Numbered from the stretch's first letter, positions 32,993 through 41,167 are shown. The stretch: 64,000 nt of DNA from Elusimicrobiales bacterium (GCA_028688015.1 JAQTZB010000005.1:80561-144560); one strand, 5' to 3'. The notes: generated from the letters alone by a model not told the origin. Numbers and translations are program-made.

Positions 32993-33511
32993 TTACTTTT
33001 TAACACCGGGGTAAATCAGTTTAGAGGTGTCGAAGCCCAGCTCTTGAGCGCGGGCGAGCAGCCGCTCCAGCACGGCCGGGGGCAGCTCCGGCGAGCGGCC
33101 GAGGATCCACAGGTAAGAGCGGTCCGGCCCGGCCACGAGCGAATAGGAGTAGGCCTCTTTGTCCAGCTCCACGATATTGTAGCCGCCGTAAAAGGGCCTG
33201 AAGAAGCTGACCTTCAGCCGGCCCGAGGACGGGCTGCCGGTGAAATAGGCGCGCCCCTCGGCCTCTTTCCACTTATTCTTCGCTTGATCGAAGCCCCTGT
33301 TCAGCACCTTCACCCCGCCGTCGGTTCGCAGGGAATACTCGGCGGTCACGCTCACCAGGCCGCGCTCGAAGGAATGGTCCAGGCGGGCGATCTCATGCCA
33401 GGTGCCCAGGTAGCGGGCCAGGTCGAAGCCCTCTACCGTAGCCACCCCCTCGGGAACGGAGGCGCAGCCGGAGAGCAGCAGCGAGCAGAGCAGCGGGAAG
33501 ATCCTCTTCAT
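32993..33511 (-). CDS. blc: Blc-like bacterial lipocalin lipoprotein
   Basis: A 172-residue protein with a lipobox (LLSGC, Cys about residue 16). The lipocalin core is clear: DLARYLGTWHEIARLDHSFE (the GxW motif), VTAEYSLRTDGGVKVLNRGF, GRLKVSFFRPFYGGYNIVEL and YLWILGRSPELP. Bacterial lipocalins of this type sit on the outer membrane and bind lysophospholipids or fatty acids. The start ATG is 9 nt after a TAGAAT with no Shine-Dalgarno site. Confidence 0.93.
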   Translation of the reverse strand: MKRIFPLLCSLLLSGCASVPEGVATVEGFDLARYLGTWHEIARLDHSFERGLVSVTAEYSLRTDGGVKVLNRGFDQAKNKWKEAEGRAYFTGSPSSGRLKVSFFRPFYGGYNIVELDKEAYSYSLVAGPDRSYLWILGRSPELPPAVLERLLARAQELGFDTSKLIYPGVKK

Positions 33512-33520
33512 TATTAATTT

Positions 33521-33578
33521 ATTCTACAAAAACGGCCGGAGTTTGCCCATTGACACGCGCGGGCGGGTGCATTAGACT
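33521..33578. promoter_or_regulatory. Divergent sigma70 promoters for lipocalin and HExxGH protein
   Basis: Plus strand: TTGACA (33550-33555), 17-bp spacer, TAGACT (33573-33578), 8 nt to ATG 33587. This is an almost consensus promoter with a near-leaderless product. Minus strand: TAGAAT (33526-33521), 9 nt to the lipocalin ATG 33511. Confidence 0.75.
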
Positions 33579-33586
33579 ATTACTGT

Positions 33587-34816
33587 ATGAAGTTACATAA
33601 ACTCCACCTGTTACTCCTGGCGGCCCTGCTGGCGCTGCCGGCCGCCCGGGTCTGCGCCGCCCCCCTTGAGGCCGACGCTGCCTCTGCAGGCGAACTGTTC
33701 GACGGCGAGGGCCGCTACACGGGCACGGCCGCTGCGGCCGGCAGCTCGGCCGAGGGCAAGGCCCGCCTGCTGGAGGCGCTAAAAACCCGCCTGGTCATCC
33801 ACGACCGCGGCGTTCCCGCCGAGGGCGAGCGCCTCAACGCCCTCCTCTCGCGGGTGCTGGACACGCCCACCGGGCGCCAGTTGGCCGTGGAGTTCCTGCA
33901 GGAGGGCGCCAGGGCGGAGATCTCCTTCGACATCATCCCGGACACCCAGGTCCTGGAGATAAACGGCAAGAAGACCTTCTGGACCAGCGGCGGCCACGCG
34001 CATACGACCATGAAACCGCCGCAGGTGCACCTTAACGAGGCCTATCTGCAGGCCAAGCCGGAAGACGCGCCGATAACCCTGGCGCACGAGCTGTTCGGCC
34101 ATACGCTGGAGCGCAAGCGCGCCGAGCGCTACGGCGTGCAGGACTCCTACATCTTCCACCAGAACGAGGAAGCCAACGCCGGGCTGGTGGGCTGGACCGT
34201 GGGCGCGGAGCTGGGCGAGAAGATAGACAACGGCTGGGCCTGGATCTACATGGCAAACCCCGAGGATTACCACAAGCGCCTCAAGACCAACCTGGCCTAT
34301 TACGCGGGCACGCTCAGCACCGAGGAGATGAAGGACCCGCTGCCCGTCTACCAGGAGCGCCTGGCCGGCACCGACGCCCTGCTGCTGCGCCTGCCGGTGA
34401 AGAAAGAGCAGAATGAAATCTGGCTCAGGATCATAGACCACCTGGTCAAACTGCACAAGCTGGTGGAGGAAACTTTCAAGTCGCTGGTGGAGGAGATCAA
34501 GGGCATCATAGCGTCCATCCCGGGCAGCGAGGCCCGGCTGGGCGAGATTCGCGCCTACCTGAAGCAGCTGATAGAAAAATGCGCCGGCAGTTCCGGCCAG
34601 GCCTGGGTCGCCTCCCTGAAGCGCGAATCGGAGAACGAGTATTTCCGGGAGCGCGAGCGGGTGATGGACGAGCGCGCAAAAGCACTGGGCACCATGATGC
34701 TGGGCAAGACCTGGGAAAGCGAGCAGCCGCCGCCCAGGGCCGGCCAGGTGACCTGGCCGCAGCTCAAACAGCTGTGGAAGGACGAGCAGGCTTCGAACTG
34801 CGGGTGGAAACCATGA
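33587..34816 (+). CDS. Exported protein with HExxGH...EExxA zinc-type motif
   Basis: A 409-residue protein with a Sec signal (LLLLAALLALPAARVCA). LAHELFGHTLERK gives His167-Glu168-xxx-His172, i.e. HExxGH, not the common HExxH. QNEEANAGLVGW (Glu194, Glu195) follows 22 residues later. HExxGH plus EExxAxxVG is the zinc site known from dipeptidyl peptidase III (M49), where the spacing is longer and the protein much larger. Similarity outside the motif is not evident. The last third is helical (KLHKLVEETFKSLVEEIKGI). It overlaps the next exported protein gene (ATGA). Confidence 0.72.
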   Translation: MKLHKLHLLLLAALLALPAARVCAAPLEADAASAGELFDGEGRYTGTAAAAGSSAEGKARLLEALKTRLVIHDRGVPAEGERLNALLSRVLDTPTGRQLAVEFLQEGARAEISFDIIPDTQVLEINGKKTFWTSGGHAHTTMKPPQVHLNEAYLQAKPEDAPITLAHELFGHTLERKRAERYGVQDSYIFHQNEEANAGLVGWTVGAELGEKIDNGWAWIYMANPEDYHKRLKTNLAYYAGTLSTEEMKDPLPVYQERLAGTDALLLRLPVKKEQNEIWLRIIDHLVKLHKLVEETFKSLVEEIKGIIASIPGSEARLGEIRAYLKQLIEKCAGSSGQAWVASLKRESENEYFRERERVMDERAKALGTMMLGKTWESEQPPPRAGQVTWPQLKQLWKDEQASNCGWKP

Positions 34817-35355
34817 AAAAACTACTGCTACTGCCGCTGTTGCTGCTGACCGCGGCCGCGCCGGGCGGCAAGGAGAAGGCGGCCGTGAAAACAACGGAAA
34901 AGATAGCGGACTTCGCCACGTATACCGCGCCGGAGGGCTGGGCCGCGGAGGAAAAGATCGGGCAGGGCGACCCGCAGGCGCGGCTGGAAAAAGGCCTGCA
35001 CGTCATCACCGTCCGGCTGGCCGGCGGGCCCGGCTCGCGCTACAAGAGCCCGGCCGAGTTCCAGGGCGGTTTCGAGGCCCGTTCGCTGGGCGGCAAGCCG
35101 GCGGAGAAGGCCCGCACCGTCATAGTTTCCGGGGCCAGGGTCATGGTCTACCGGCGCAAAGTGCCGGTGGCGCTGCCGCCCCCGGACGAGAGCGGCCCGG
35201 CCACACTGACCAGCGAGGAGTTCTGCGTGCTCCCGGCGGGCAGGCGGTTCTTCGTGCTGAGCTACTCCTATGGCGACACCACCCCCGACCCGGCCTACGA
35301 CGGGGAGAAGGCCTGGGCAGAGTTCCTCAAGTCCTTCCGCGCGAAGAAGCGCTAG
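34813..35355 (+). CDS. Small exported protein of unknown function
   Basis: A 180-residue protein translationally coupled to the HExxGH gene by an ATGA overlap. It has a signal peptide (KKLLLLPLLLLTAAAPGG). The rest has strands typical of PsbP/DUF1795-like folds (FATYTAPEGWAAEEK; HVITVRLAGG; VMVYRRKVPVAL; FFVLSYSYGD; AWAEFLKSFR), which begin with an 'aPeGW' strand and end in an 'F..f..S..' helix. The fold call is tentative. Probably acts with its upstream partner outside the cytoplasm. Confidence 0.7.
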   Translation: MKKLLLLPLLLLTAAAPGGKEKAAVKTTEKIADFATYTAPEGWAAEEKIGQGDPQARLEKGLHVITVRLAGGPGSRYKSPAEFQGGFEARSLGGKPAEKARTVIVSGARVMVYRRKVPVALPPPDESGPATLTSEEFCVLPAGRRFFVLSYSYGDTTPDPAYDGEKAWAEFLKSFRAKKR

Positions 35356-35365
35356 CGGGCGAGAC

Positions 35366-35406
35366 AAAAAAACGCGCGGCCCCTTGCGGAGGCCGCGCGT
35401 TTTTTT
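35366..35406. terminator. Bidirectional terminator
   Basis: A perfect 10-bp stem ACGCGCGGCC/GGCCGCGCGT with a 9-base loop, A6 before and T6 after. It separates convergent genes. Confidence 0.9.
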
Positions 35407-35419
35407 ACGCCCGGGCGCT

Positions 35420-35731
35420 TTACTTCAGCTCTTCCTTGATGTGGCCCCAGGCCTTCTTCAGCTCGGCGGAGAGGCGCTTGAGCTCGGTGGCGCTCACCTT
35501 CTCCAGCTTGCCGTAGCGCTCGGAGACTTCGTCCACGATCTTCTCGTAATCGTCTTTGTCGAGCTTCTTTACCTTCTCGACTTTTTCCAGGATCTCGCCC
35601 TTCATTTTCAGCGTCCAACCCTTTATGGCGTCGCGGTTCTTGGCGCCGCGCTTGCCGGTGAGGAAGTAAGCGCCGATGGCGGCCAGCGCCGCTATGCCTA
35701 TGCCCGTCCCTATAGCTTTCTTTTTTTCCAT
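35420..35731 (-). CDS. YtxH-like small stress-type protein
   Basis: A 103-residue protein: a short Lys start, one transmembrane helix (residues 7-24, GTGIGIAALAAIGAYFLTG), then a charged amphipathic coiled coil rich in Lys and Glu (KMKGEILEKVEKVKKLDKDD). This is the layout of YtxH-type general stress proteins. AAGGGGA precedes ATG, and TAAAAT lies about 20 bp upstream. Function unknown beyond the stress association of the family. Confidence 0.75.
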   Translation of the reverse strand: MEKKKAIGTGIGIAALAAIGAYFLTGKRGAKNRDAIKGWTLKMKGEILEKVEKVKKLDKDDYEKIVDEVSERYGKLEKVSATELKRLSAELKKAWGHIKEELK

Positions 35732-35802
35732 GTTCTTGTCCCCTTTTGAATTTTAGCCTTAATGAATACTACCAAATCCCCTGCGGCTCCTCAAAGCCGC
35801 GG

Positions 35803-36444
35803 TCAGGGCTGCCCGGGCTTCGGCAGGCGCGAGTCCAGGTCTTTAACCAGGGCCTCCAGCGCTTCCACGCGCGCCTCCAGCGCCGTTACCCGGTCCGGCT
35901 GGGCCGGCTGGGCGGCCGGCGCCGCGGCGGCGGGGCCGGGAGCGGCCGCGCCGGAAAAGAGGTGATAATAGCGCTGCTCTTTCTGCCCGGGCTGGCGCGG
36001 CAGGCGCGCCACCAGCGGTTCGGCGGCGGCGCAGAGCTGCTGCAGCAGCCCTTCCACCTCGGCGGTGCCGGTAAATTCGCAGAGCCGCTCGGTGCGCGTC
36101 TTCAGCTCGCCCGGGGTCTGCGGGCCCCGCAGCAGCAGCACGGTCACGATTCCTGTCACCTTCGGGTCTTCGGTGCCCAGCAGGCTGCCGATGTCGTGGC
36201 GGAACTTGGGCACCCGCTCGCCCGGTATCTGCTGGCGCTGCAGCAGACCCTTCTCTACGAGGGACTGGACGGCGCGGCCCAGCGAATCCACGTCCAGAGT
36301 CATCACGGGGTCGCGGCTGCTCTTCTGGTTGCAGGCCAGCAGCAGCGAGTTGAAGGTGAGCGGGTACTGTTCCCGCGTGGTGAGGGATTTTTCCACCAGG
36401 GAGCCCAGCGCCCTGGCTTCGGCGGCGTCCAATTGGGTGATCAT
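35803..36444 (-). CDS. yceH: YceH family protein (DUF480)
   Basis: A 213-residue protein with the characteristic start LDAAEARALGSLVEKSLTT, then YPLTFNSLLLACNQKSSRDPV and LLLRGPQTPGELKTR, all diagnostic of the UPF0502/YceH family: two tandem winged-helix domains. The C-terminal tail ends with a coiled coil (ALEARVEALEALVKDLDSRL). Probably DNA-binding; the role is unknown. ATG is 6 nt after TAGAAT without a ribosome-binding site. Confidence 0.93.
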   Translation of the reverse strand: MITQLDAAEARALGSLVEKSLTTREQYPLTFNSLLLACNQKSSRDPVMTLDVDSLGRAVQSLVEKGLLQRQQIPGERVPKFRHDIGSLLGTEDPKVTGIVTVLLLRGPQTPGELKTRTERLCEFTGTAEVEGLLQQLCAAAEPLVARLPRQPGQKEQRYYHLFSGAAAPGPAAAAPAAQPAQPDRVTALEARVEALEALVKDLDSRLPKPGQP

Positions 36445-36450
36445 GCGGAT

Positions 36451-36456
36451 ATTCTA
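36451..36456 (-). promoter_or_regulatory. Leaderless-type -10 of yceH
   Basis: Minus-strand TAGAAT, 6 nt before ATG 36444. Confidence 0.55.
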
Positions 36457-36575
36457 CTTAAAAAAATATGGGCCGTTGGACCTAATATTTACAAGTGCCA
36501 ACGGCCCGGGCGCATTGCCCGCCCGGCGCCTACAATATAGAAGCGTCTTTGCCCGTTAAGGAGGGCTGCGTACTG

Positions 36576-37838
36576 ATGAAATTATTTATTTCCCTGCTTA
36601 TCTCTTTAGCCTTTTGCCCCGGCCTCTCGGCCTTCGAACTGCAGGGCGTCCGGGCCGCCCAGTTACCCAACCTGCCGCAACTAGATATCCCGCTGCCCTC
36701 TCCCGCGGCGGACGCAACGCGCGCGGCCTCCGCCTACGCCGCTTACCAGATCAACGGTGTAGAGGTGGTGGTGCCGCATATCGGCAATGGCTACAATTTA
36801 TTGGCCGTCTCGCGCGCAGGCGAAAATTTTGACGCAAAGCTGCGCGCCGCCTTCGGCGCGCCCGCCGGGGCCAAAGCCGTGCCCGTGCAGCCCCAGTCCA
36901 AGGCCGAGCTGGAGCTGGCCGCCGCCAACCCCGGCGCGGCCATAGTCTCGCTCAACGCTTTCCTGCCGCCCAACGCGGCCGCGCTGTTCAACCGCGAGCC
37001 CAACTTCGGCGGCCCCAACTGCTTCAACGCGGCGCTCACCGCCGCCGGCCTGATGGAGCCGCGCAAGCTGCGTCACGTCGGCAACCCCGAGGCCGACCAG
37101 CTGCTGTCGATGTATTTCAAGAAAGTTCCGTCCTCCTCCCTCAAACCCGGCGACGTGCTGGTGCTCAACGGCGGCGACCACGGCGTGTATTACCTCGGCG
37201 GCGGCCTCATCTTCCACAAGAAGAGCTACCTCAAACACCACCTCTACCGCATAGCGAAGCTGGAAAAGGCCTACTACCCGGAGCCCAACGAATGGAAGCC
37301 CGGCCCCTTTGACGGCGGCAGCCCCTTCAATAACGCCGAGGAGATCCGCCAGACCGAAGCCTGGCGCCCCACCGGCGCGACCTACGGCTACGGCCAGGCC
37401 TCGGCCGAAGAGACCGCCAAGGTCAACACCATTTTATTCCTGACGGAACAGATAGAGAAACAGGCCCCCAACTGGGCGCTGGCGAAGAACCTGGGTTATT
37501 TCACCGAGAGGCTCATGGAGAATTTAGTGTCCGACTGGAGCGCGCTGGGCAAAAGCCCCAACCCGGTGCTGCGCGCCTACTACACCCGCCTCGCCAGCTT
37601 CCGCGACCAGGCCAACCAGAGCATAGAGACCGAGCTGCTCTCGTCGCCGCACGCGCAGGGTAACGCCTACGAGATCCTCAAGGGCGTCTGGCTGCCCCGC
37701 AACGATTACTCCCGCGGCCTGGTAAGCCAGCTGCTGGCCATCTACGGCAAGGATCCCGCCGGCGTGGAAAAAACCCTGGACGCCATCGGCGCCAAATTCG
37801 AAGGCTCGCCGCTGGAGCAGATCAAAGCCGCCAATTAA
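36576..37838 (+). CDS. Exported NlpC/P60-like cysteine hydrolase candidate
   Basis: A 420-residue protein starting at ATG 36576 with AAGGAGGGC upstream; a longer in-frame start lacks a signal sequence. Signal peptide MKLFISLLISLAFCPGLSA. The middle has GGPNCFNAALTAAG (Cys149), LKPGDVLVLNGGDHGVYYLG (Asp201-His202) and LIFHKKSY, the Cys...GDxxxx..HvgiY...h order of NlpC/P60 or CHAP amidases. The last 170 residues are helical without a known domain. Possibly a peptidoglycan or protein hydrolase; activity is inferred from motif order only. It sits 14 bp before another exported protein gene. Confidence 0.65.
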   Translation: MKLFISLLISLAFCPGLSAFELQGVRAAQLPNLPQLDIPLPSPAADATRAASAYAAYQINGVEVVVPHIGNGYNLLAVSRAGENFDAKLRAAFGAPAGAKAVPVQPQSKAELELAAANPGAAIVSLNAFLPPNAAALFNREPNFGGPNCFNAALTAAGLMEPRKLRHVGNPEADQLLSMYFKKVPSSSLKPGDVLVLNGGDHGVYYLGGGLIFHKKSYLKHHLYRIAKLEKAYYPEPNEWKPGPFDGGSPFNNAEEIRQTEAWRPTGATYGYGQASAEETAKVNTILFLTEQIEKQAPNWALAKNLGYFTERLMENLVSDWSALGKSPNPVLRAYYTRLASFRDQANQSIETELLSSPHAQGNAYEILKGVWLPRNDYSRGLVSQLLAIYGKDPAGVEKTLDAIGAKFEGSPLEQIKAAN

Positions 37839-37852
37839 CTAACATAGACCCG

Positions 37853-38671
37853 ATGAAACAACTCATTAAACATATCCTCTCCCTGTTCCTGATCCTCCCG
37901 CCCTCGGCCTACGCAGCCACGGCCTACGAAACCCTCGGCGCCGCCGCGCCTGCCCCCGCCGCCTCCCCCGCCCTCCCGCAAGCCGCCCCGGCCGACGAGA
38001 AGTATGCAGAGTCCGCCGTCAGCTACACGGCGCGCAACGCCAAAAAGCTGGCCGCCCTGGCGGGCCGGCTGACGCAGATAAATTTTGTAGACGGCGGCAT
38101 GGACGGGCAGGACAAATATTTCTACTGGGGCGCGCCCTCGATAGTGCGGCAGGTGACGCCCGCGCAGACCGGCCTCATCCGCCACTGGACCTCCAACGGC
38201 GTGGTGGACGGCACCCCGGTGGTAGACCTGATAGTTAAGAGCGGCCTGCTGAAGGCCGGGCCGCGGCCTTATATCATTCCCGAATCCCACCGCGCGGATT
38301 ATTACCAGGATTTGCACGGCGTCTTCTTCACCACGCCGGACTTCCGCCCCGGGGACCTCTGGATGGGCCTGCAGCCCGACTCCGACTACGTGGATTTCGT
38401 CGTTGACCCGCGCATGGGCGCGCTGTACCTTGCCCCCGGCAATTACCTGTTCCCCTGCCCGCTCAAGCTGCCCGAGTGGCTGGCCGCGGAATACAGGAAG
38501 TGGAAAGCCTCCGGCGGGCCGATGCCCTCCGGCATGAAGTTCACCTTCGACCAGGTAGAGCGCGAGGGCGGCCTGCAGGACGCCCTGGACATCCCGGTGA
38601 CCGTGGTGCGCTACCAGAAGGGCGGCCGCGTGACGGTGCTGCGCCCCGACCTGCTCGCCAAACCCTATTGA
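37853..38671 (+). CDS. Exported protein of unknown function
   Basis: A 272-residue protein with a signal peptide (HILSLFLILPPSAYA) and an Ala/Pro-rich linker to about residue 45. The folded part includes KYFYWGAPSIVRQV, VVDLIVKSGLLKAGPRPYII, FRPGDLWMGLQPDSDYVDFV, and a terminal strand VVRYQKGGRVTVLRPD. I do not recognise it. It is probably co-transcribed with the NlpC/P60-like gene and ends at a terminator. Confidence 0.7.
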   Translation: MKQLIKHILSLFLILPPSAYAATAYETLGAAAPAPAASPALPQAAPADEKYAESAVSYTARNAKKLAALAGRLTQINFVDGGMDGQDKYFYWGAPSIVRQVTPAQTGLIRHWTSNGVVDGTPVVDLIVKSGLLKAGPRPYIIPESHRADYYQDLHGVFFTTPDFRPGDLWMGLQPDSDYVDFVVDPRMGALYLAPGNYLFPCPLKLPEWLAAEYRKWKASGGPMPSGMKFTFDQVEREGGLQDALDIPVTVVRYQKGGRVTVLRPDLLAKPY

Positions 38672-38690
38672 GGCAAAACCTTTACAAAGC

Positions 38691-38720
38691 AAAAACCGCC
38701 GGGCTGCCCCGGCGGTTTTT
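38691..38720. terminator. Bidirectional terminator
   Basis: ACCGCCGGG-CTGC-CCCGGCGGT flanked by A5 and T5, between convergent genes. Confidence 0.88.
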
Positions 38721-38737
38721 ATTTTCCGCGCCGCGGT

Positions 38738-39088
38738 TTATTCCACGCCGAGCAGCTCCACCTCGAAGAACAGCGTGGCGCCGGGCGGGATCACGGAGCC
38801 CGCGCCGCGCGTGCCGTAGCCGAGCTCCGGCGGGATGATCAGCTTGCGCTTGCCGCCTATGCGCATGCCGGCCACGCCTTCGTCCCAGCCCTTGATCACC
38901 TGGCCCACGCCCAGATGAAAGCTGAACGGCTCGTCGCGGTCCACCGAGCTGTCGAATTTCTTGCCGCCGCGCAGCGTGCCGGTGTAGTGCACCGTCACCG
39001 TCTTGCCGGCCGCGGCCACCGCGCCCTGCCCCGTCTCCACGTCGAAGTACTGCAGTCCGGACTTGGTCGTTATCGGTTCGTCTGACAT
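38738..39088 (-). CDS. FKBP-type peptidyl-prolyl isomerase
   Basis: A 116-residue single FKBP domain: [54 protein letters not shown] and [16 protein letters not shown]. These contain the aromatic active-site residues of the family. No signal peptide, so cytoplasmic. It lies 8 bp downstream of the nitroreductase gene in a minus-strand operon. Confidence 0.95.
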   Translation of the reverse strand: MSDEPITTKSGLQYFDVETGQGAVAAAGKTVTVHYTGTLRGGKKFDSSVDRDEPFSFHLGVGQVIKGWDEGVAGMRIGGKRKLIIPPELGYGTRGAGSVIPPGATLFFEVELLGVE

Positions 39089-39096
39089 TTTTCCTC

Positions 39097-39675
39097 CTAG
39101 CGCTGGGGCTTGGCCGCCAGCTTGTCGTCGTATTTATCCACGCTGTAAATGTTCTCGAGCGCCAGCCGGGGCGGCCGGTCGCCCTCGCCGGCGGCCTGCT
39201 GCGCCGTAAGCGCCGACAAATCCTCTGTCTTTTTGCCGACGATAATGAGCGTCAGCACCTGGTTCCCCTCGGGGATGCCCAGCGCCAGCCGCGCGGCCTC
39301 ATTGTCGAAGCCGGCTATCGGGTGGGCCACCAGGCCGAGCTCGGTGGCGCGCAGCAGCAGGGCGGAGACCGCCATGCCCAGATCGAAGAGGTAATACTCC
39401 CGCTCCTTGATCACGCAGTCGTAATCCTTGCGGGCGAACGCGGCTATGATGAGCGGGGCGGTCTTGGGCCAATCGTTGGCCTTGGCCAGGCAGGCGTGCA
39501 GTTTCGCGAGCGCCTCCGGCGACTTGGCGAACACGAACTTCCACGGCTGGTTGTTGAAGCACGACGGCATCAGCCGCGCGGCCTCGCCCAGCTCGTCCAT
39601 CAGCGCCTGGTCTATGACGGCCGGGCCCAGCGCCCGGTAGGCCCGCCGCTTCTGTATAGCTTCTTTTACGTCCAT
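39097..39675 (-). CDS. Nitroreductase family flavoprotein
   Basis: A 192-residue protein starting at ATG 39675 (AAAGGGGGC upstream), overlapping the preceding gene by 10 bases. N-terminal [11 protein letters not shown] (FMN phosphate-binding Arg region), [12 protein letters not shown], a long FMN-contact helix [18 protein letters not shown] and [17 protein letters not shown] are classic nitroreductase blocks. It likely uses NAD(P)H and FMN to reduce an unidentified substrate in the cytoplasm. Confidence 0.9.
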   Translation of the reverse strand: MDVKEAIQKRRAYRALGPAVIDQALMDELGEAARLMPSCFNNQPWKFVFAKSPEALAKLHACLAKANDWPKTAPLIIAAFARKDYDCVIKEREYYLFDLGMAVSALLLRATELGLVAHPIAGFDNEAARLALGIPEGNQVLTLIIVGKKTEDLSALTAQQAAGEGDRPPRLALENIYSVDKYDDKLAAKPQR

Positions 39676-40265
39676 GATAAGCCCCCTTTGCTCAAAGCCC
39701 GCCGCCGGACGAGCAGGAAAGTGAACATCGCCCCGTTCGAGACCGTCAGCACCAGCGGGTAAAGCCAGGTGGACGGCGTGTACTGCTTTATCGCTATTAT
39801 GGAAAATAAAGCGCCGAGGCAGGAAAAAAGATAACTGGGCGCCATCTCCGAACCGGGCTTCAGCCACGACTTGCGCACCGTGGGCAGGTAGCCGATGGTG
39901 TCGATGAAGCAGACTATCAGCACCGACCAGAAAGGGGTTTTGGTCGCGGCCCACAGCGGTATGGCGGACAGGGCCACCGCCAGGGTTAGCCAGTCGGAAC
40001 GCCTGATGTTCTTTTCGCCCTTGAAAAAACTGATGGCGACCAGCAGGAAGCAGGTGGCCGAGCCGAAGCCGCGCGCCCAGGAGCCGGGACCCGCGCCCTC
40101 GGCGACCTGCGCCGCGAAGCCGATGGCCGAGATGCTGCCCCAGATGAGCCAGGAGAAGAGGTGCGGGCGCGTGCGGCCGCGGGCGATGTCGGCGAAATAG
40201 CCGGCCCGGGAGGCCACCATCATCGCTATGGACAGCGAGCCGAAGAGCAGGTGCGATTCTGGCAT
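39666..40265 (-). CDS. PQ-loop-like membrane protein
   Basis: A 199-residue protein with six to seven hydrophobic helices. The stretch GYFADIARGRTRPHLFSWLIWG and the later IDTIGYLPTVRKSWLKPGSE and PSYLFSCLGALF resemble the repeated PQ-loop (P-x-x-x-SW) halves of SemiSWEET/PQ-loop transporters. Assignment is by pattern only. It follows the DUF2225-like gene by 2 bp and overlaps the nitroreductase start. Confidence 0.6.
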   Translation of the reverse strand: MPESHLLFGSLSIAMMVASRAGYFADIARGRTRPHLFSWLIWGSISAIGFAAQVAEGAGPGSWARGFGSATCFLLVAISFFKGEKNIRRSDWLTLAVALSAIPLWAATKTPFWSVLIVCFIDTIGYLPTVRKSWLKPGSEMAPSYLFSCLGALFSIIAIKQYTPSTWLYPLVLTVSNGAMFTFLLVRRRALSKGGLSWT

Positions 40266-40267
40266 GG

Positions 40268-41047
40268 TCAGCGTCTGGCCGCTTTTTTGAGGGAATCCCA
40301 GAGCTGCAGGGAAAGCTTCTTGGCGCGCCAGCGGGTGCGGGCGAAGAAAGGCAGCTTGGCCACCTTCACGTCTATCATCTCGTAGACGCGGGCGTCCTGT
40401 TTGGCGCAGAGCTTGAGCTGGAAGTCCACGATGTCGGCGAAGAAATTATTCTGAAAACCCTTGTCGGCCTTCAAAGCGGACAGCTGCGCCGACGCCTCGG
40501 CGAAGCGCCCGAGCCGGCGCAGCAGCTCGCCTATCAGCAGCCTGGAGTTCTCCTGCTCGGCGCCTTTGCAGGCGGCGGCGCAGGCGGTAAAATGCTTCAG
40601 CGCCAGTTCCAGGTCCTCTTTCAGCAGGGCCGGCGAGGCCTCCTCCTGCCACGAGGCCTTAAGGAAAGTGTTGGCGAGTAAATAATCCGGCTTGCCCAGC
40701 AGGCCGTAGAGCACGCCGGTCTTGTAGTAAGTGCTGCGGGTCGCGTGTTTGAGGTAGTCGGGCGAGGCGGCTATGCGCAGCGCGCGGGCCAGCTCGTCCT
40801 TGGGCAGGCGGGAAGAGTAGATGACCAGACCGCAGCCGGGGCATTCCGGCAGCCGCCACGGGCCGGGCAGCGCGCCCAGGGGCTTGAGGTCCAGGCGCAT
40901 CTCGTAGTCGGCGTCGGGCACGTCGAGCTGGGCGTAGAAGTCGCGCCCGCACAGCGGGCACTTCATCTCGCGCTCTACGACCTCCGCGGCGCCGGCCGGG
41001 GCGGCCAGCGTCAGCAGGAGACAAAGTCTAAGCAGGAAGCTCTTCAT
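40268..41047 (-). CDS. Exported zinc-ribbon protein, DUF2225-like
   Basis: A 259-residue protein starting at ATG 41047, with a signal peptide (MKSFLLRLCLLLTLAAPAGA). Immediately after cleavage come MKCPLCGRDFYAQ and, 40 residues on, CPGCGLVIYSS, a four-Cys zinc ribbon as in DUF2225. The remainder is TPR-like helices (LELALKHFTACAAACKG, ENSRLLIGELLRRLGRFAEA), also as in that family. DUF2225 proteins I know are mostly cytoplasmic, so the leader is unusual. It heads an operon with the PQ-loop-like, nitroreductase and FKBP genes. Confidence 0.75.
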   Translation of the reverse strand: MKSFLLRLCLLLTLAAPAGAAEVVEREMKCPLCGRDFYAQLDVPDADYEMRLDLKPLGALPGPWRLPECPGCGLVIYSSRLPKDELARALRIAASPDYLKHATRSTYYKTGVLYGLLGKPDYLLANTFLKASWQEEASPALLKEDLELALKHFTACAAACKGAEQENSRLLIGELLRRLGRFAEASAQLSALKADKGFQNNFFADIVDFQLKLCAKQDARVYEMIDVKVAKLPFFARTRWRAKKLSLQLWDSLKKAARR

Positions 41048-41058
41048 CGTTGACTTAA

Positions 41059-41067
41059 ATATTAGCA
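41059..41067 (-). promoter_or_regulatory. Extended -10 of the DUF2225-like gene
   Basis: TGCTAATAT on the minus strand, 11 nt before ATG 41047, adjacent to the palindromic repeat. No ribosome-binding site in between. Confidence 0.4.
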
Positions 41068-41070
41068 CAC

Positions 41071-41155
41071 AGGGGACGTTCTTAACTATTGGATTATTTA
41101 TTCACATCACGGTGCAAAATGGTGATAATTAGTCCAATAGTTAAGAACGTCCCCT
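41071..41155. repeat. 85-bp palindromic element with perfect 23-bp terminal inverted repeats
   Basis: The left arm 41071-41093 (starting AGGGGACGTTCTTAAC) is the exact complement of 41133-41155. The 39-bp centre is AT-rich and carries a small inner ATCAC/GTGAT stem. It sits alone in an intergenic gap. Form and terminal GGGGACG sequence resemble REP-type palindromes mobilised by REP-associated (TnpA-REP) transposases, none of which is encoded here. A non-mobile hairpin terminator is less likely, because no T-run follows. Confidence 0.7.
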
Positions 41156-41167
41156 CTTCCAGCGCGC

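Noticed and set aside
33587..34816. Canonical HExxH protease
   Set aside because: The second His is five, not four, residues after the first pair's Glu-containing start (HELFGH), so it fits HExxGH instead.
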